From NCBI GenBank assembly GCA_964564655.1, contig CAZMBO010000019.1, positions 1 to 26,504 of the forward strand: DNA of 26,504 nucleotides. Direction: 5' to 3'. Position numbers and translations under genes: made by a program. The notes beneath the pieces were generated by a model, which was not told the origin of the DNA, did not search any database, and saw only the letters and a program-made list of their open reading frames with translations. Position 1 is the first letter of the stretch; each line of letters begins with the position of its first letter. Positions 1-8,280 of this stretch are shown one piece after another. Source of the stretch: UBA8687 sp964564655. Its GTDB lineage: Bacteria; Nitrospinota; Nitrospinia; Nitrospinales; VA-1.

Positions 1-1
1 G

Positions 2-49
2 GATCGAATGGAAAAAATCTTAAGTGAGTATGAATCCAGTATCCATTAA
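2..49 (+). CDS. possible C-terminal tail of a gene cut by the left edge
   Basis: Frame 2 is open from the window edge to a TAA at 47-49 and encodes 15 residues ending in ESSIH. It is charged and helix-like, as real C-termini often are. The stretch is too short to identify, and the open frame could be chance. If real, it converges with the oxidoreductase gene on the minus strand that ends at 170. The interval 50-169 shows nothing I can support. Confidence 0.3.
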   Translation, partial: DRMEKILSEYESSIH

Positions 50-169
50 ACAAATATAAAAATAAATAAGAGATAAAACGGATTGGCTAGCGAGAAAAAG
101 GACTTAATGATTCAGGCCTTGTCGCTGCCTGGCTTGATTTTGCCCAAAATCTCGACTCGTGGATGGCCG

Positions 170-1423
170 TTAGACTTTTCTCCCTACAAAATGAGCTGCA
201 GATTTTTCCCGCGGGTACGCTCCTACCAACTGTGATAAAAACCTAAATGAAACCACCCTCTCCGCAGGCACCAAATCTCCTATAACTCCTACCAAAGTTT
301 CGGCAAGATCACGTTTATCTCGCAAAATTTTCACTACCTTGTCGCAAAAAAATTGGTTGTAAATAAGTTTCTGTAAAATCCGACTCAATAAAAATTTCTT
401 TTCAAATTCTTGCTTTCGTTTCTTATCATAAAGCTTGAGAAATTCGACTGAAACATTCGAATTTTTTAGAGCCAAATCGGCAATCTCAACTGCAATCTCT
501 GAGCTCCGCAAGGAAAGATAAATTCCTTCGCCTGTAAAAGGGTCGATAAAACCCATTGCATCCCCCACCGCCAGTAAGCCGCCGCAGGGAATGGGTTTCA
601 CTGAAAAACCTAAAGACTCTACCGCTCGGACCGGCTCCACAGATTCTGCGTTTTGCAAAATTCTTTGCCGAGCTCGATTTTTCATTACCGTATGTCGATA
701 AAAGTTGTCAGGGTTTTCTCCACGAATCGAATTTAAATCAACCACCAGAACCACATTAGTACTATCTTCACTCACTCTGGCAATACCTGTATATCCGGGA
801 CGAGAAATATGCATATAACAATAGTCATCCGGAATTTGTGCTCCCTTCCAATGTGCGGCCATTGCGATCTTGGCATTTCTCGAAGACTCTTTCTTCAAAT
901 TGAATTTTTTTAACGACAGCGAATTGCGTCCACCAGCATCAATTATCAATGGTGCTTTAATCGTAAAAGAAGATTTATTTTCATCCCAACCCCTTACCCC
1001 GGCAATACAACCCTCATCAAATAAAAAATCGGTAATTTTATTTTGTTCTCGAACCTCCACCCCAACCCGTCTCACCTGTTCAATAAAAAGAGAATCTAAT
1101 TCATATCTTGGTACAGACAAACTTGTCGGGCGCTCAACCTGTCCAGGTTGATAGGGATAATCAATGACAAGTTCTTCCCCTTCATAGGAAGAAATAGCAA
1201 CTCCCTTTAATCTTTTGGTTGCCAAAGCCTCTATGTGACCCAAAACCCCCAAACGGGCTAGTATTGGGTCTGCTGCTGGGCTGATGAACTCACCACAAAC
1301 CTTATCACGCGGGAACTTCGCCTGGTCGCAAAGCACCACATTGTAACCAAGCCTGCTTAGGCCAATTGCAGTAGAACAACCAGCTGGTCCGCCCCCGATG
1401 ACAACAACATCCGCGTTATCCAT
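170..1423 (-). CDS. FAD-dependent oxidoreductase, geranylgeranyl-reductase family
   Basis: A 417-residue flavoprotein. The N-terminus carries the Rossmann dinucleotide motif GGGPAG (residues 10-15) and then a DKVCGEFISP segment (40-49) typical of the geranylgeranyl-reductase/PHBH-like family. The second FAD motif, GDAMGFIDPFTGEG, lies at 287-300. Family members reduce isoprenoid double bonds or hydroxylate aromatic or polyketide products, and the sequence does not say which applies here. Its ATG overlaps the stop of the upstream methyltransferase by one base (TAATG on the minus strand), so the two are probably translationally coupled. Methyltransferase plus FAD-oxidoreductase pairs often accompany type III polyketide synthases for alkylresorcinol- or quinone-like lipids, but no such synthase is in the window. 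The family call is firm; the substrate is unknown. Confidence 0.85.
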   Translation of the reverse strand: MDNADVVVIGGGPAGCSTAIGLSRLGYNVVLCDQAKFPRDKVCGEFISPAADPILARLGVLGHIEALATKRLKGVAISSYEGEELVIDYPYQPGQVERPTSLSVPRYELDSLFIEQVRRVGVEVREQNKITDFLFDEGCIAGVRGWDENKSSFTIKAPLIIDAGGRNSLSLKKFNLKKESSRNAKIAMAAHWKGAQIPDDYCYMHISRPGYTGIARVSEDSTNVVLVVDLNSIRGENPDNFYRHTVMKNRARQRILQNAESVEPVRAVESLGFSVKPIPCGGLLAVGDAMGFIDPFTGEGIYLSLRSSEIAVEIADLALKNSNVSVEFLKLYDKKRKQEFEKKFLLSRILQKLIYNQFFCDKVVKILRDKRDLAETLVGVIGDLVPAERVVSFRFLSQLVGAYPREKSAAHFVGRKV

Positions 1424-2139
1424 TATTTTTTCTGACCTAAAAAGGCAATGCGATAGGGGAAGTGCCTATAAATTTTAAAGTTTTCGATTTCTGCCTGATT
1501 TGCAAGCTGACGAAATTCTGATGGGGTGAATGCATTCATAACAGATACTGGGGCGTCATATCGAGTGAGACGATTGCGGGTAAATATCCGTGTTAGTAAA
1601 AATATGACCGTATGCGCAATCCGGCTGCGGTGCAAGTCATTGATCAAAAATCCTAAAGAAGCCGATTTATAAATAGCCTTTATTATTGCGACCGCATTAT
1701 CCCAGCTAAAATGATGCAATGAAAGGTTGTTTATCGCAAAATCAAACTCATTATCTCTAAAGGGTAATGCAAGAACATCGCATTGCACCAAACGGATTTC
1801 AGGATATTGTTGAATTTCGTCTTTCGCCATTTTAAGCATTTTGGCGTTGATGTCGATCGCTGTGATTTGAATTGGAACACCCATTTTACGGGCAAGCTTA
1901 GCAAGGGCTATCGGCTGATCGGCCGAACCTGTCGCCGCATCAAGCACAGTAAAGGCTCGATCTAAATTATGCCTCCTTAAAATTTTTTCGGCATGATGGA
2001 GAAGAACTCGATAACCACTTAAATAGCGGTTTACAGTGGCAACATCAACAAGGCTATCACGAACCTCCTCATAAGGAGCCTCATCAAGATCTAGCAATTC
2101 GTCTCTAAAATTTCGGGGAGGGAAAAATAACGATTTCAT
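1423..2139 (-). CDS. class I SAM-dependent methyltransferase
   Basis: A 238-residue Rossmann methyltransferase. Motif I is LDAATGSAD (residues 66-74), an acidic motif II is AIDIN (94-98), and CDVLALPF (120-127) followed by the NNLSLHHF segment (137-144) form motifs III-IV. The region before motif I (SLVDVATVNRYLSGYR, 29-44) resembles methyltransferases found next to type III polyketide synthases and FAD oxidoreductases. That fits the coupled flavoprotein downstream (TAATG overlap). The acceptor is probably a lipid, phenol or quinone ring, by inference from the partner gene. No Shine-Dalgarno sequence is evident before the ATG. The fold is certain; the substrate is not known. Confidence 0.85.
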   Translation of the reverse strand: MKSLFFPPRNFRDELLDLDEAPYEEVRDSLVDVATVNRYLSGYRVLLHHAEKILRRHNLDRAFTVLDAATGSADQPIALAKLARKMGVPIQITAIDINAKMLKMAKDEIQQYPEIRLVQCDVLALPFRDNEFDFAINNLSLHHFSWDNAVAIIKAIYKSASLGFLINDLHRSRIAHTVIFLLTRIFTRNRLTRYDAPVSVMNAFTPSEFRQLANQAEIENFKIYRHFPYRIAFLGQKK

Positions 2140-2241
2140 AACACTGGCTGTGGGAGCAACTGGCTATGTCCCATTTTACAGTCAACGCAGTTTGAACGCA
2201 TGAATGCATCATCCAATCTTCCCAACTGTCGACCGCCTGAG

Positions 2242-2637
2242 CTAATCTCTAAAGAAAAAATATTGTTGTCCTGCCTGAATTCTTTTGCGCGTGAGGTTCA
2301 ACGCCATATCTTTGAATATTCCGCGAGTGGCAGGAATCATTATAAGCAATCCAATCGTATCCGTTACCACACCAGGGGTAATGAGTAACATACTGCAAAG
2401 GCTCATCACTGCTCCATTCAAAACATCATCAGCCGGGACTTCACGTGATTTAAGGGATCGCTGGATTTTTTCAAAGCATTCGTTGCCATAACTGCGGCTA
2501 ACAACAATGCCCACTAGAAACGAAAACATGATCAATGAAATGGTATTAACTATACTAATCGAATCACTAACCCATTTCAGTCCGTAAAGTTCAATTCCTG
2601 TTCCTATCGCAAAAAAAGCGGTGACCGGCAAAAACAT
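2242..2637 (-). CDS. fxsA: FxsA family membrane protein
   Basis: A 131-residue inner-membrane protein matching the FxsA family. It has an N-terminal hydrophobic segment with P4 and E16, and a second segment around 30-46. A soluble loop contains the family-typical VPADDVLNGAVMSL, followed by a long hydrophobic stretch with LLITPGVVTDTIGLL. The tail is basic (LTRKR). In E. coli, overproduced FxsA relieves F-plasmid exclusion of phage T7, but its normal role is not established. A G-rich run just upstream of the ATG may serve as ribosome binding site. It lies about 100 nt upstream of the methyltransferase in the same direction, so co-transcription is possible but nothing shows a functional link. 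Confidence 0.88.
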   Translation of the reverse strand: MFLPVTAFFAIGTGIELYGLKWVSDSISIVNTISLIMFSFLVGIVVSRSYGNECFEKIQRSLKSREVPADDVLNGAVMSLCSMLLITPGVVTDTIGLLIMIPATRGIFKDMALNLTRKRIQAGQQYFFFRD

Positions 2638-2752
2638 TCAAAACCCCCAAGGAAAGCTAAAATTAAAGAGTGACTTAACCATATCATGACCCCGCCTCAC
2701 CGAAAAGAGAAAAACATATTTAGACTCAAGCTTTATAAGCTTCCTATAATCA

Positions 2753-2771
2753 AAAGGGTTTCACCCCCTTT
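2753..2771 (-). terminator. weak hairpin after the cytochrome gene
   Basis: AAAGGG (2753-2758) and CCCTTT (2766-2771) can pair around a 7-nt loop. Read on the minus strand, the hairpin follows the cytochrome stop codon closely and is trailed by TTTTG. The 6-bp stem and short T-run make it a poor intrinsic terminator, so read-through into fxsA is likely. Confidence 0.3.
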
Positions 2772-2785
2772 AATCCTAAGCCCGC

Positions 2786-3616
2786 TTACCTTTCTCCACC
2801 TTTTTTCAACGCTAGCAAAAAATGCATCACTGTTTTTAATTGGTCGCCTGTTACAAACTGTTCGACGTCTTGTTTGTCCACGTTGCCTTTATCGTGAAAA
2901 TTTTTGAAATCATTTAAAAACTTTTCCTGCCCCTCTAATTTGGAAAACGAATACTCATCAAGAAGATGCACGCCTTTATTCCCTCCCCTACCTTTGAGGC
3001 TGTGGCAGAACAAACAATTGTTTTTATAAACTTCAAATCCCTGCCTCGCCTCATTAGAAATAGCGGTAACTTTTTTTAGAGGCATGTAATAATCGTTCAG
3101 CTTCACAAATTTGAGTTCCCTGATATTCGCTGTTAAAAATCGCTCTTCAAATGGAGGGTTTTTCCCATCAGGTACAATCACGAGAAGCGGGTTTAACCAA
3201 TCTGGCTTGGAAGAGCCTAACTTGACTTTTATTTTTGTAGCTAGATGTAAATCGTATCTAAGGATATCTGAAAGAGAAAGAAGTCCCTGATAATCATCAA
3301 AGCAATTGAGCAAAATAGCGTCTTCACCATTTTTCAATTGAAATTGATCAATTAATTTTAGAAGGGAAACCGCCTCAAATTCAGTGCCACTATATTTCAA
3401 GGCACGGTCAAAGTAAGAACTGGACATTCTTCTTGTCCCCAATGCTTCAATCTTTGCAAGAGTCCAGAGTTTTGAAGATACTTTGCCAAAAGAATCGGAC
3501 AGGGTGATACGATAAACACTTTTAGAGCCTATTCCCTTCACCTTTTCTTGTTTTCCAGCACAAGAGGCAGAAATTAGCAAAAAAATTGCCATAAACCCGC
3601 AAAAAATTTGTCTCAC
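2786..3616 (-). CDS. exported monohaem c-type cytochrome
   Basis: A 276-residue protein with a GTG start. It begins with a basic and hydrophobic export signal ending in an imperfect lipobox-like ISASC (C19), so it may be a lipoprotein. The single haem-binding motif CLFCH is at residues 201-205, and M264 in the C-terminal helix is a candidate sixth ligand. The first two thirds (about 30-185) match no domain I can name. They contain a hydrophobic LLVIVPDG strand and may form a separate ligand-binding or redox-partner domain. Class I cytochromes like this carry electrons in the periplasm. The gene is divergent from the radical SAM gene, with only 86 nt between the starts, so the two may share a control region. 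Haem attachment is well supported; the donor and acceptor are unknown. Confidence 0.8.
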   Translation of the reverse strand: MRQIFCGFMAIFLLISASCAGKQEKVKGIGSKSVYRITLSDSFGKVSSKLWTLAKIEALGTRRMSSSYFDRALKYSGTEFEAVSLLKLIDQFQLKNGEDAILLNCFDDYQGLLSLSDILRYDLHLATKIKVKLGSSKPDWLNPLLVIVPDGKNPPFEERFLTANIRELKFVKLNDYYMPLKKVTAISNEARQGFEVYKNNCLFCHSLKGRGGNKGVHLLDEYSFSKLEGQEKFLNDFKNFHDKGNVDKQDVEQFVTGDQLKTVMHFLLALKKGGER

Positions 3617-3702
3617 CTGTTAAAACCCTCTATCATAAATAAAAGTTTTCAAAGACTTACTGTTCATAAACTGACCCAAGGCACTACGGCCTTTAATTTA
3701 AC

Positions 3703-5043
3703 ATGGAACTAACATCTACTCCCGCAATCAGTCCAGAAAAGATGGATTTTCGTGCTTATTCCATATCCTGGAATCTCACCAAACGGTGTAATCTCAATTG
3801 CGACCATTGCTATCTTGATGCAGAATTTCGTGGTGGACTTAAAACTGATGAATTGAATACAAAGGAATGTTTCCGTGTCATTGATCAGATCGCAGAGGTC
3901 AATCCCAACGCGTTTTTAATTCTCACAGGTGGCGAACCGCTTTTAAGACCAGACATCTACGAAATCATCCGTTATGCAGCTGACAAAAAGTTCATGGTTG
4001 TACTTGGCACCAACGGCACCATGATCAATCGCGTCAATGCCAAAAAAATAAAAGAAGCTGGAGCCCATGGGGTCGGAATCAGCATTGACTCCATGAACCC
4101 AGACAAGCATAACAAGTTTCGTGGTGTAGAAAAAGCATGGGAACATTCAATGGAGGCATTCGATATTCTGAATGAGGTAGGCGTTGATTTTCTCGTTCAA
4201 ATGTCTGTTTCCGACATGAACTACAAAGAAATTCCAGATGTTGTTGAGTTCACTGAAAAAATAGGTGCCATTGCATTCAATCTTTACTTTCTAGTTTGTA
4301 CTGGTCGTGGGCAAGGCAACACTGATATTTCAAATGCGGCTTACGAAGAAGCACTAAAAATGCTTTATGACCAGCAGATGAAATACAAAGGCAAGCTAAT
4401 GATCAACTCGAAATGTGCGCCGCAATACAAACGCGTTGTTTATGAGAATGATCCTGAGTCGGTCTATACCAGAACCTATTCCGGTGGCTGTCCGGCTGCA
4501 ACACATTACAGCCGGATATCTCCAGAAGGCAACTTGACCCCTTGTCCATTCATTGAAGAATCGGTTGGAAATTTGAAGTCGCGCTCTTTTAAAGATCTGT
4601 GGGAAAATGCACCCCTTATGATTCAATTACGCGACCGAAAAGAACTTGATGGGAAATGTGGCAGTTGTGAATTCTCTGCCATGTGTTCCGGCTGTCGTGC
4701 GCGAGCATTTGCCGAAACCGGAAATTATATGGACCCCGACCCTTCTTGCGATTACGAACCTGGCAAGTATGGCGGAGAAGCAATAACTCTAAAAGTTGAA
4801 GACACACTAGGACTGGAAGTTGAGTTTCAAACTCAATGGACCCCAGAGGCTAAAGGCAGGTTAGACCGTATCCCCTCTTTCGCACGCGGCATGGTTGTAA
4901 AGGGCATAGAGAAATTTGCTGCAGAACGTAATATAAGGATCATTGATGAATCTGTTGTAAAACAGTCGCGAGAAGAAATGATCGAAAAACGTGGTGCAAT
5001 GTTTCCATTTCTAAAAAAATTTATCAATTCAGAAGAGCGTTAG
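3703..5043 (+). CDS. radical SAM/SPASM protein with C-terminal PCP_red-like domain
   Basis: A 446-residue enzyme. The radical SAM cluster motif CNLNCDHC (C29, C33, C36) is followed by GGEP at 76-79. A SPASM-type auxiliary-cluster region has cysteines at 263, 281, 319, 322, 328, 331 and 349. After about residue 378 the protein continues with a segment (WTPEAKGRLDRIPSFARGMV, then a helix ending near 427) resembling the PCP_red domain of BchB-type protochlorophyllide reductases. Radical SAM/SPASM enzymes mature peptides or modify tetrapyrroles (the NirJ and AhbC/AhbD type). The PCP_red tail makes a tetrapyrrole substrate attractive, but that is inference. No precursor peptide gene is evident nearby. 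There is no strong Shine-Dalgarno at the ATG, and an internal ATG at 3742 is an alternative start. Confidence 0.85.
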   Translation: MELTSTPAISPEKMDFRAYSISWNLTKRCNLNCDHCYLDAEFRGGLKTDELNTKECFRVIDQIAEVNPNAFLILTGGEPLLRPDIYEIIRYAADKKFMVVLGTNGTMINRVNAKKIKEAGAHGVGISIDSMNPDKHNKFRGVEKAWEHSMEAFDILNEVGVDFLVQMSVSDMNYKEIPDVVEFTEKIGAIAFNLYFLVCTGRGQGNTDISNAAYEEALKMLYDQQMKYKGKLMINSKCAPQYKRVVYENDPESVYTRTYSGGCPAATHYSRISPEGNLTPCPFIEESVGNLKSRSFKDLWENAPLMIQLRDRKELDGKCGSCEFSAMCSGCRARAFAETGNYMDPDPSCDYEPGKYGGEAITLKVEDTLGLEVEFQTQWTPEAKGRLDRIPSFARGMVVKGIEKFAAERNIRIIDESVVKQSREEMIEKRGAMFPFLKKFINSEER

Positions 5044-5122
5044 GCCCACGTCCACAAAAAAAACTAACACCAAACGCAAATTTTAAAAATTAACTATTTG
5101 GTTTATAGAATTAAACGGTAGG

Positions 5123-5749
5123 TCAGGAAATGAAGTTCGTTGTTTTCCAGTTCACTTCCAGTTGAAGCGGATTGCCAGATCTACTTTGGTAATTTACGTA
5201 ACCGTGTTCCTCACCGTATAGAAATAGATCGCGTGTGATTTCGACATCGTGTTTGCAATAATGTATGATCTTGTCAATTTTTCCTTCCTTATACCACTGT
5301 AACGACATCAAACCATCAGCTGACTTTTTAGCATTCAAGGTGTGTTGCGCCAAATGATTGAGGCTTAAGCGAAAATTGAGAAGTTTTTTAACATCAACAA
5401 GCATATCGAAGGTATTGAGCTCTTGTAGATCAAAATCGGAGTACGGCTGTAACACGGTGTAATCAAATCCGATGACATTAAAACCAATGACCAGATCCGC
5501 TGTCTGGAGTTTTTCGACTAATGTTTTTGCGTCTTTTTCTTCGTAGACGAAGTAGTCCTGATCAATACTGTCCCAAACCACCCCAACTGCCAATCTCATT
5601 TTGTGGATATTACCCCAGCCACCTACTTCATCTGCGCTTTTTTGGGTTTCCAAGTCAAAATATTGAATACGAGACTCTGTTGCTCGTTTAATGGTTTTGG
5701 CGGGTTTTTGACCCTCAGGTTCCCCAAATAAACCGAGTTGTTCAGACAT
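5123..5749 (-). CDS. DEDDy-type 3'-5' exonuclease-like protein with putative clamp motif
   Basis: A 208-residue RNase H-fold nuclease. Likely catalytic acids are D32 and E34 (FDLET), D96 in the GFNVIGFDY segment, and Y164/D168 in YCKHD, a DEDDy arrangement. It resembles stand-alone predicted exonucleases (YprB/RNase_H_2-like) rather than DnaQ or RNase T. Residues 4-8 read QLGLF, close to the bacterial sliding-clamp-binding consensus QL(S/D)LF, and sit in a short tail ahead of the fold. The protein might therefore be recruited to the replisome. That is inference from a five-residue motif. The gene is alone on the minus strand, convergent with the radical SAM gene. Confidence 0.75.
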   Translation of the reverse strand: MSEQLGLFGEPEGQKPAKTIKRATESRIQYFDLETQKSADEVGGWGNIHKMRLAVGVVWDSIDQDYFVYEEKDAKTLVEKLQTADLVIGFNVIGFDYTVLQPYSDFDLQELNTFDMLVDVKKLLNFRLSLNHLAQHTLNAKKSADGLMSLQWYKEGKIDKIIHYCKHDVEITRDLFLYGEEHGYVNYQSRSGNPLQLEVNWKTTNFIS

Positions 5750-6111
5750 ATGAGCGAGAGTTAATTTAAGTATTTTTTTAATCTATCACCCTTATTATCT
5801 AAATCAACAATTATTTGATAACCTATTATTTTAATTGAATATGTATGGGTTTGATTTCCCAGTTTTGTTAACCACGAGGGCAAATTACCTAGGGTACCCT
5901 TGATCCTTTAAAACATTAGGATTTACTTGTTTGTATTGGCAAACCTTCATTAAGCCTGATATCCCCCTGATGTTTAATTTTTTTCCAACTATCCTCCTCA
6001 TCCTTTGCCCGATTATAAGTATGGGAAAAAGGTTTATATTATTCTTTTGACAATCTCCTTTTTCATATGATAAAAGTCGGGATTCTTTCCCCTAACAATA
6101 AAGAAAAATCC
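5750..6111. other. intergenic control region upstream of sucCD
   Basis: About 360 bases without a convincing gene, between the divergent exonuclease and sucC starts. It is AT-rich with pyrimidine tracts. It holds a perfect 10-bp palindrome AGGGTACCCT at 5891-5900 and a sigma70-like promoter near its right end. I see no tRNA, terminator or recognisable riboswitch fold. Confidence 0.5.
6047..6076 (+). promoter_or_regulatory. sigma70-like promoter for sucCD
   Basis: A perfect -35 box TTGACA (6047-6052) is followed after 18 bases by TAAAAG (6071-6076); ATAAAA at 17 bases is an alternative. Transcription would start near 6083, about 30 nt before the sucC ATG chosen here. An ATG at 6067 lies inside this promoter, which argues against using it as the start. 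Confidence 0.5.
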
Positions 6112-7272
6112 ATGAAGATTCACGAATATCAAGCTAAAGAAATTTTAAGAAAGTACAGCGTTGCGGTTCCAAATGGAGTTTTGATTTCAGAAAAATCTGA
6201 AGCTGCCCAGGCAGCTGAAAAATTAGGAACCAACGTTGTTGTTGTAAAAGCTCAAATTCATGCAGGCGGCCGCGGAAAAGGAGGAGGTGTCAAACTAGCC
6301 AAAACCCCCCAAGAAGCACAAAAATATGCTGGAGACATTCTAGGCATGACATTAGTTACTCCACAAACCGGACCCGAGGGCCGCTTGGTTAAAAAGGTGT
6401 TGATCGAAGAAGGAATGTCAATTGTTAAAGAACTTTATATGGGTATCCTTGTAGATCGAGAATCAAGTCAGGTTCTTATCATGGCTTCTGAAGCCGGCGG
6501 GATGGAGATTGAGGAAGTTGCGGCCGACACACCTGAGAAAATTATTAAAGAGACGGTAGATCCCGTTATTGGGGTTCAGCCTTATCTAGCACGGAAAATT
6601 GCTTTTGCATTAAATCTAGAAGGTGCTGCATTAAAAGCTATCATCCCCTTCATCATCAATCTTTATGACGCTTTTGTAAAAGAAGATTGCTCAATGCTTG
6701 AAATCAATCCGCTGGTCATTACTTCTGACGACCGCGTTTTAGCATTGGATGCAAAAGTGGATATTGATGACAATGCAATGTACCGGCATAAAGAAACACA
6801 AACATACCGTGATATTGATGAAGAAGACCCTACGGAAGTAGAAGCCAGTAAGTTTCACCTTAATTACATCAAACTCAATGGCAATATTGGCTGTATGGTC
6901 AATGGAGCAGGCCTGGCAATGGCAACCATGGATATCATAAAATTATCCGGTGGTGAACCGGCAAACTTTCTCGATGTAGGCGGTGGAGCGGATGAGGAAA
7001 TGATAGAAAATGGTTTTCGAATTCTTCTATCAGACGGGTCAGTAAAAGGAATCTTCATTAATATTTTTGGCGGCATACTTCGTTGTGATGTTCTTGCAAG
7101 AGGTGTGGTCGCTGCAACCAAAAAACTCCATATCAAAATTCCAGTGGTAGTTCGAATGGAAGGAACGAATATGGAACAAGGACATCAAATTCTTAAAGAC
7201 TCTGGTCTTAATTTCCTTATTGGTAACGGAATGAAAGATGGAGCCCAAAAGGTGGTCAAGGCAATAAAATGA
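6112..7272 (+). CDS. sucC: succinyl-CoA synthetase (ADP-forming) beta subunit
   Basis: Joins succinate and CoA to give succinyl-CoA with ATP hydrolysis, or the reverse, in the TCA or reverse TCA cycle. The 386-residue length matches E. coli SucC (388). From this ATG the protein starts MKIHEYQAKEIL, the family-typical N-terminus. An in-frame ATG 45 bases upstream falls within the promoter and would add an atypical extension. The ATP-grasp glycine-rich segment GGRGKGGGVK follows near the N-terminus. The C-terminal ligase domain has VNGAGLAMATMD and INIFGGILRCD. The TGA overlaps the sucD ATG (ATGA), so the subunits are translationally coupled. Position near the 2-oxoacid:ferredoxin oxidoreductase suggests use in the succinyl-CoA-forming direction. 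Confidence 0.96.
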   Translation: MKIHEYQAKEILRKYSVAVPNGVLISEKSEAAQAAEKLGTNVVVVKAQIHAGGRGKGGGVKLAKTPQEAQKYAGDILGMTLVTPQTGPEGRLVKKVLIEEGMSIVKELYMGILVDRESSQVLIMASEAGGMEIEEVAADTPEKIIKETVDPVIGVQPYLARKIAFALNLEGAALKAIIPFIINLYDAFVKEDCSMLEINPLVITSDDRVLALDAKVDIDDNAMYRHKETQTYRDIDEEDPTEVEASKFHLNYIKLNGNIGCMVNGAGLAMATMDIIKLSGGEPANFLDVGGGADEEMIENGFRILLSDGSVKGIFINIFGGILRCDVLARGVVAATKKLHIKIPVVVRMEGTNMEQGHQILKDSGLNFLIGNGMKDGAQKVVKAIK

Positions 7273-8138
7273 GCATACTCGTTGATGAAAAAACCAGACT
7301 GATTACGCAAGGCATCACCGGTCGTGAAGGCATGTTTCACACTGAGCAATCCATGTTATATGGAACAAAAGTTGTTGGAGGTGTGACCCCCGGAAAAGGC
7401 GGACAAACGGTTCTAGGAAAGGTGCCAGTATTTAACACTGTGAGCGATGCTGTAAAAACAACTAAAGCCAACGCCACGATGGTCTTCGTTCCTCCCCCCT
7501 TTGCTGCTGACGCGATTCTAGAAGCTGCCGATGCGGGTATCGAGCTCATTATCTGTATCACTGAGGGAATTCCTGTGACTGACATGGTGGATGTCTATAA
7601 ATATCTGCAAGGAACTAAGAGTAGGCTTGTTGGGCCTAACTGCCCCGGCGTTATTTCTCCTGGTAAAGCAAAAATCGGTATCATGCCTGCGCACATCCAC
7701 AAAAAGGGAAGCGTCGGAATCATTTCTCGTAGTGGAACATTAACCTATGAAGCCGTAGGTCAGCTAACAGCGTTGGGCATTGGTCAGTCGACCTGCGTAG
7801 GGATTGGAGGCGACCCGATCATTGGTTCACGTTACATTGATGTGTTGCAACTTTTTCAAAAAGACCGTGGAACAAAAGCTATTTGCATGATTGGGGAAAT
7901 CGGCGGAACGGCAGAAGATGAAGCGGCCTATTACATTAAAAAACATGTCACTAAACCCGTTGTCGGATTCATTGCTGGACAAACAGCCCCTCCAGGCCGC
8001 CGTATGGGACATGCGGGGGCCATTATCTCGGGTGGACAAGGTACTGCTGAAGAAAAAATGAAGGTGATGAAACGGTGCGGAATTAAAGTTGTAAAAAGTC
8101 CTGCGGACCTCGGCAAAACCATCAAAAAAGTCCTTTAG
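7269..8138 (+). CDS. sucD: succinyl-CoA synthetase (ADP-forming) alpha subunit
   Basis: A 289-residue partner of SucC that binds CoA and carries the phosphohistidine. The CoA-binding Rossmann segment is QGITGREGMFH (14-24), and GPNCPGVISPG lies at 122-132. The phosphorylated histidine is H248 in GRRMGHAGAI, and GGQGTAEEKM follows. Length is canonical. The ATG overlaps the sucC stop by four bases. No strong terminator follows: only a 5-bp AAGCA/TGCTT hairpin lies downstream, before the convergent DUF1841 gene. Confidence 0.96.
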   Translation: MSILVDEKTRLITQGITGREGMFHTEQSMLYGTKVVGGVTPGKGGQTVLGKVPVFNTVSDAVKTTKANATMVFVPPPFAADAILEAADAGIELIICITEGIPVTDMVDVYKYLQGTKSRLVGPNCPGVISPGKAKIGIMPAHIHKKGSVGIISRSGTLTYEAVGQLTALGIGQSTCVGIGGDPIIGSRYIDVLQLFQKDRGTKAICMIGEIGGTAEDEAAYYIKKHVTKPVVGFIAGQTAPPGRRMGHAGAIISGGQGTAEEKMKVMKRCGIKVVKSPADLGKTIKKVL

Positions 8139-8280
8139 GGACACGAACCGGAGCGGGTGATATACCAATACCCGATAAGCAAAATTGCTTTAAGGCACTT
8201 GGAATTAAATTCTCCCTTATACGACCAAAAATCTCTAATCGACCCCCACGCCCGTAACAGGTTCTGCTCCTAGTGGCAAA

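Noticed and set aside
2726..2742. Repeated AAGCTT motif as a regulatory repeat
   Set aside because: Two short copies in an AT-rich spacer are expected by chance.
6067..6111. An N-terminal 15-residue extension of SucC
   Set aside because: The ATG at 6067 overlaps the likely promoter, and the family-typical start MKIHEYQAK begins at 6112.
8176..8193. AAGCA/TGCTT hairpin after sucD as a terminator
   Set aside because: Only a five-base stem with no T-tract.
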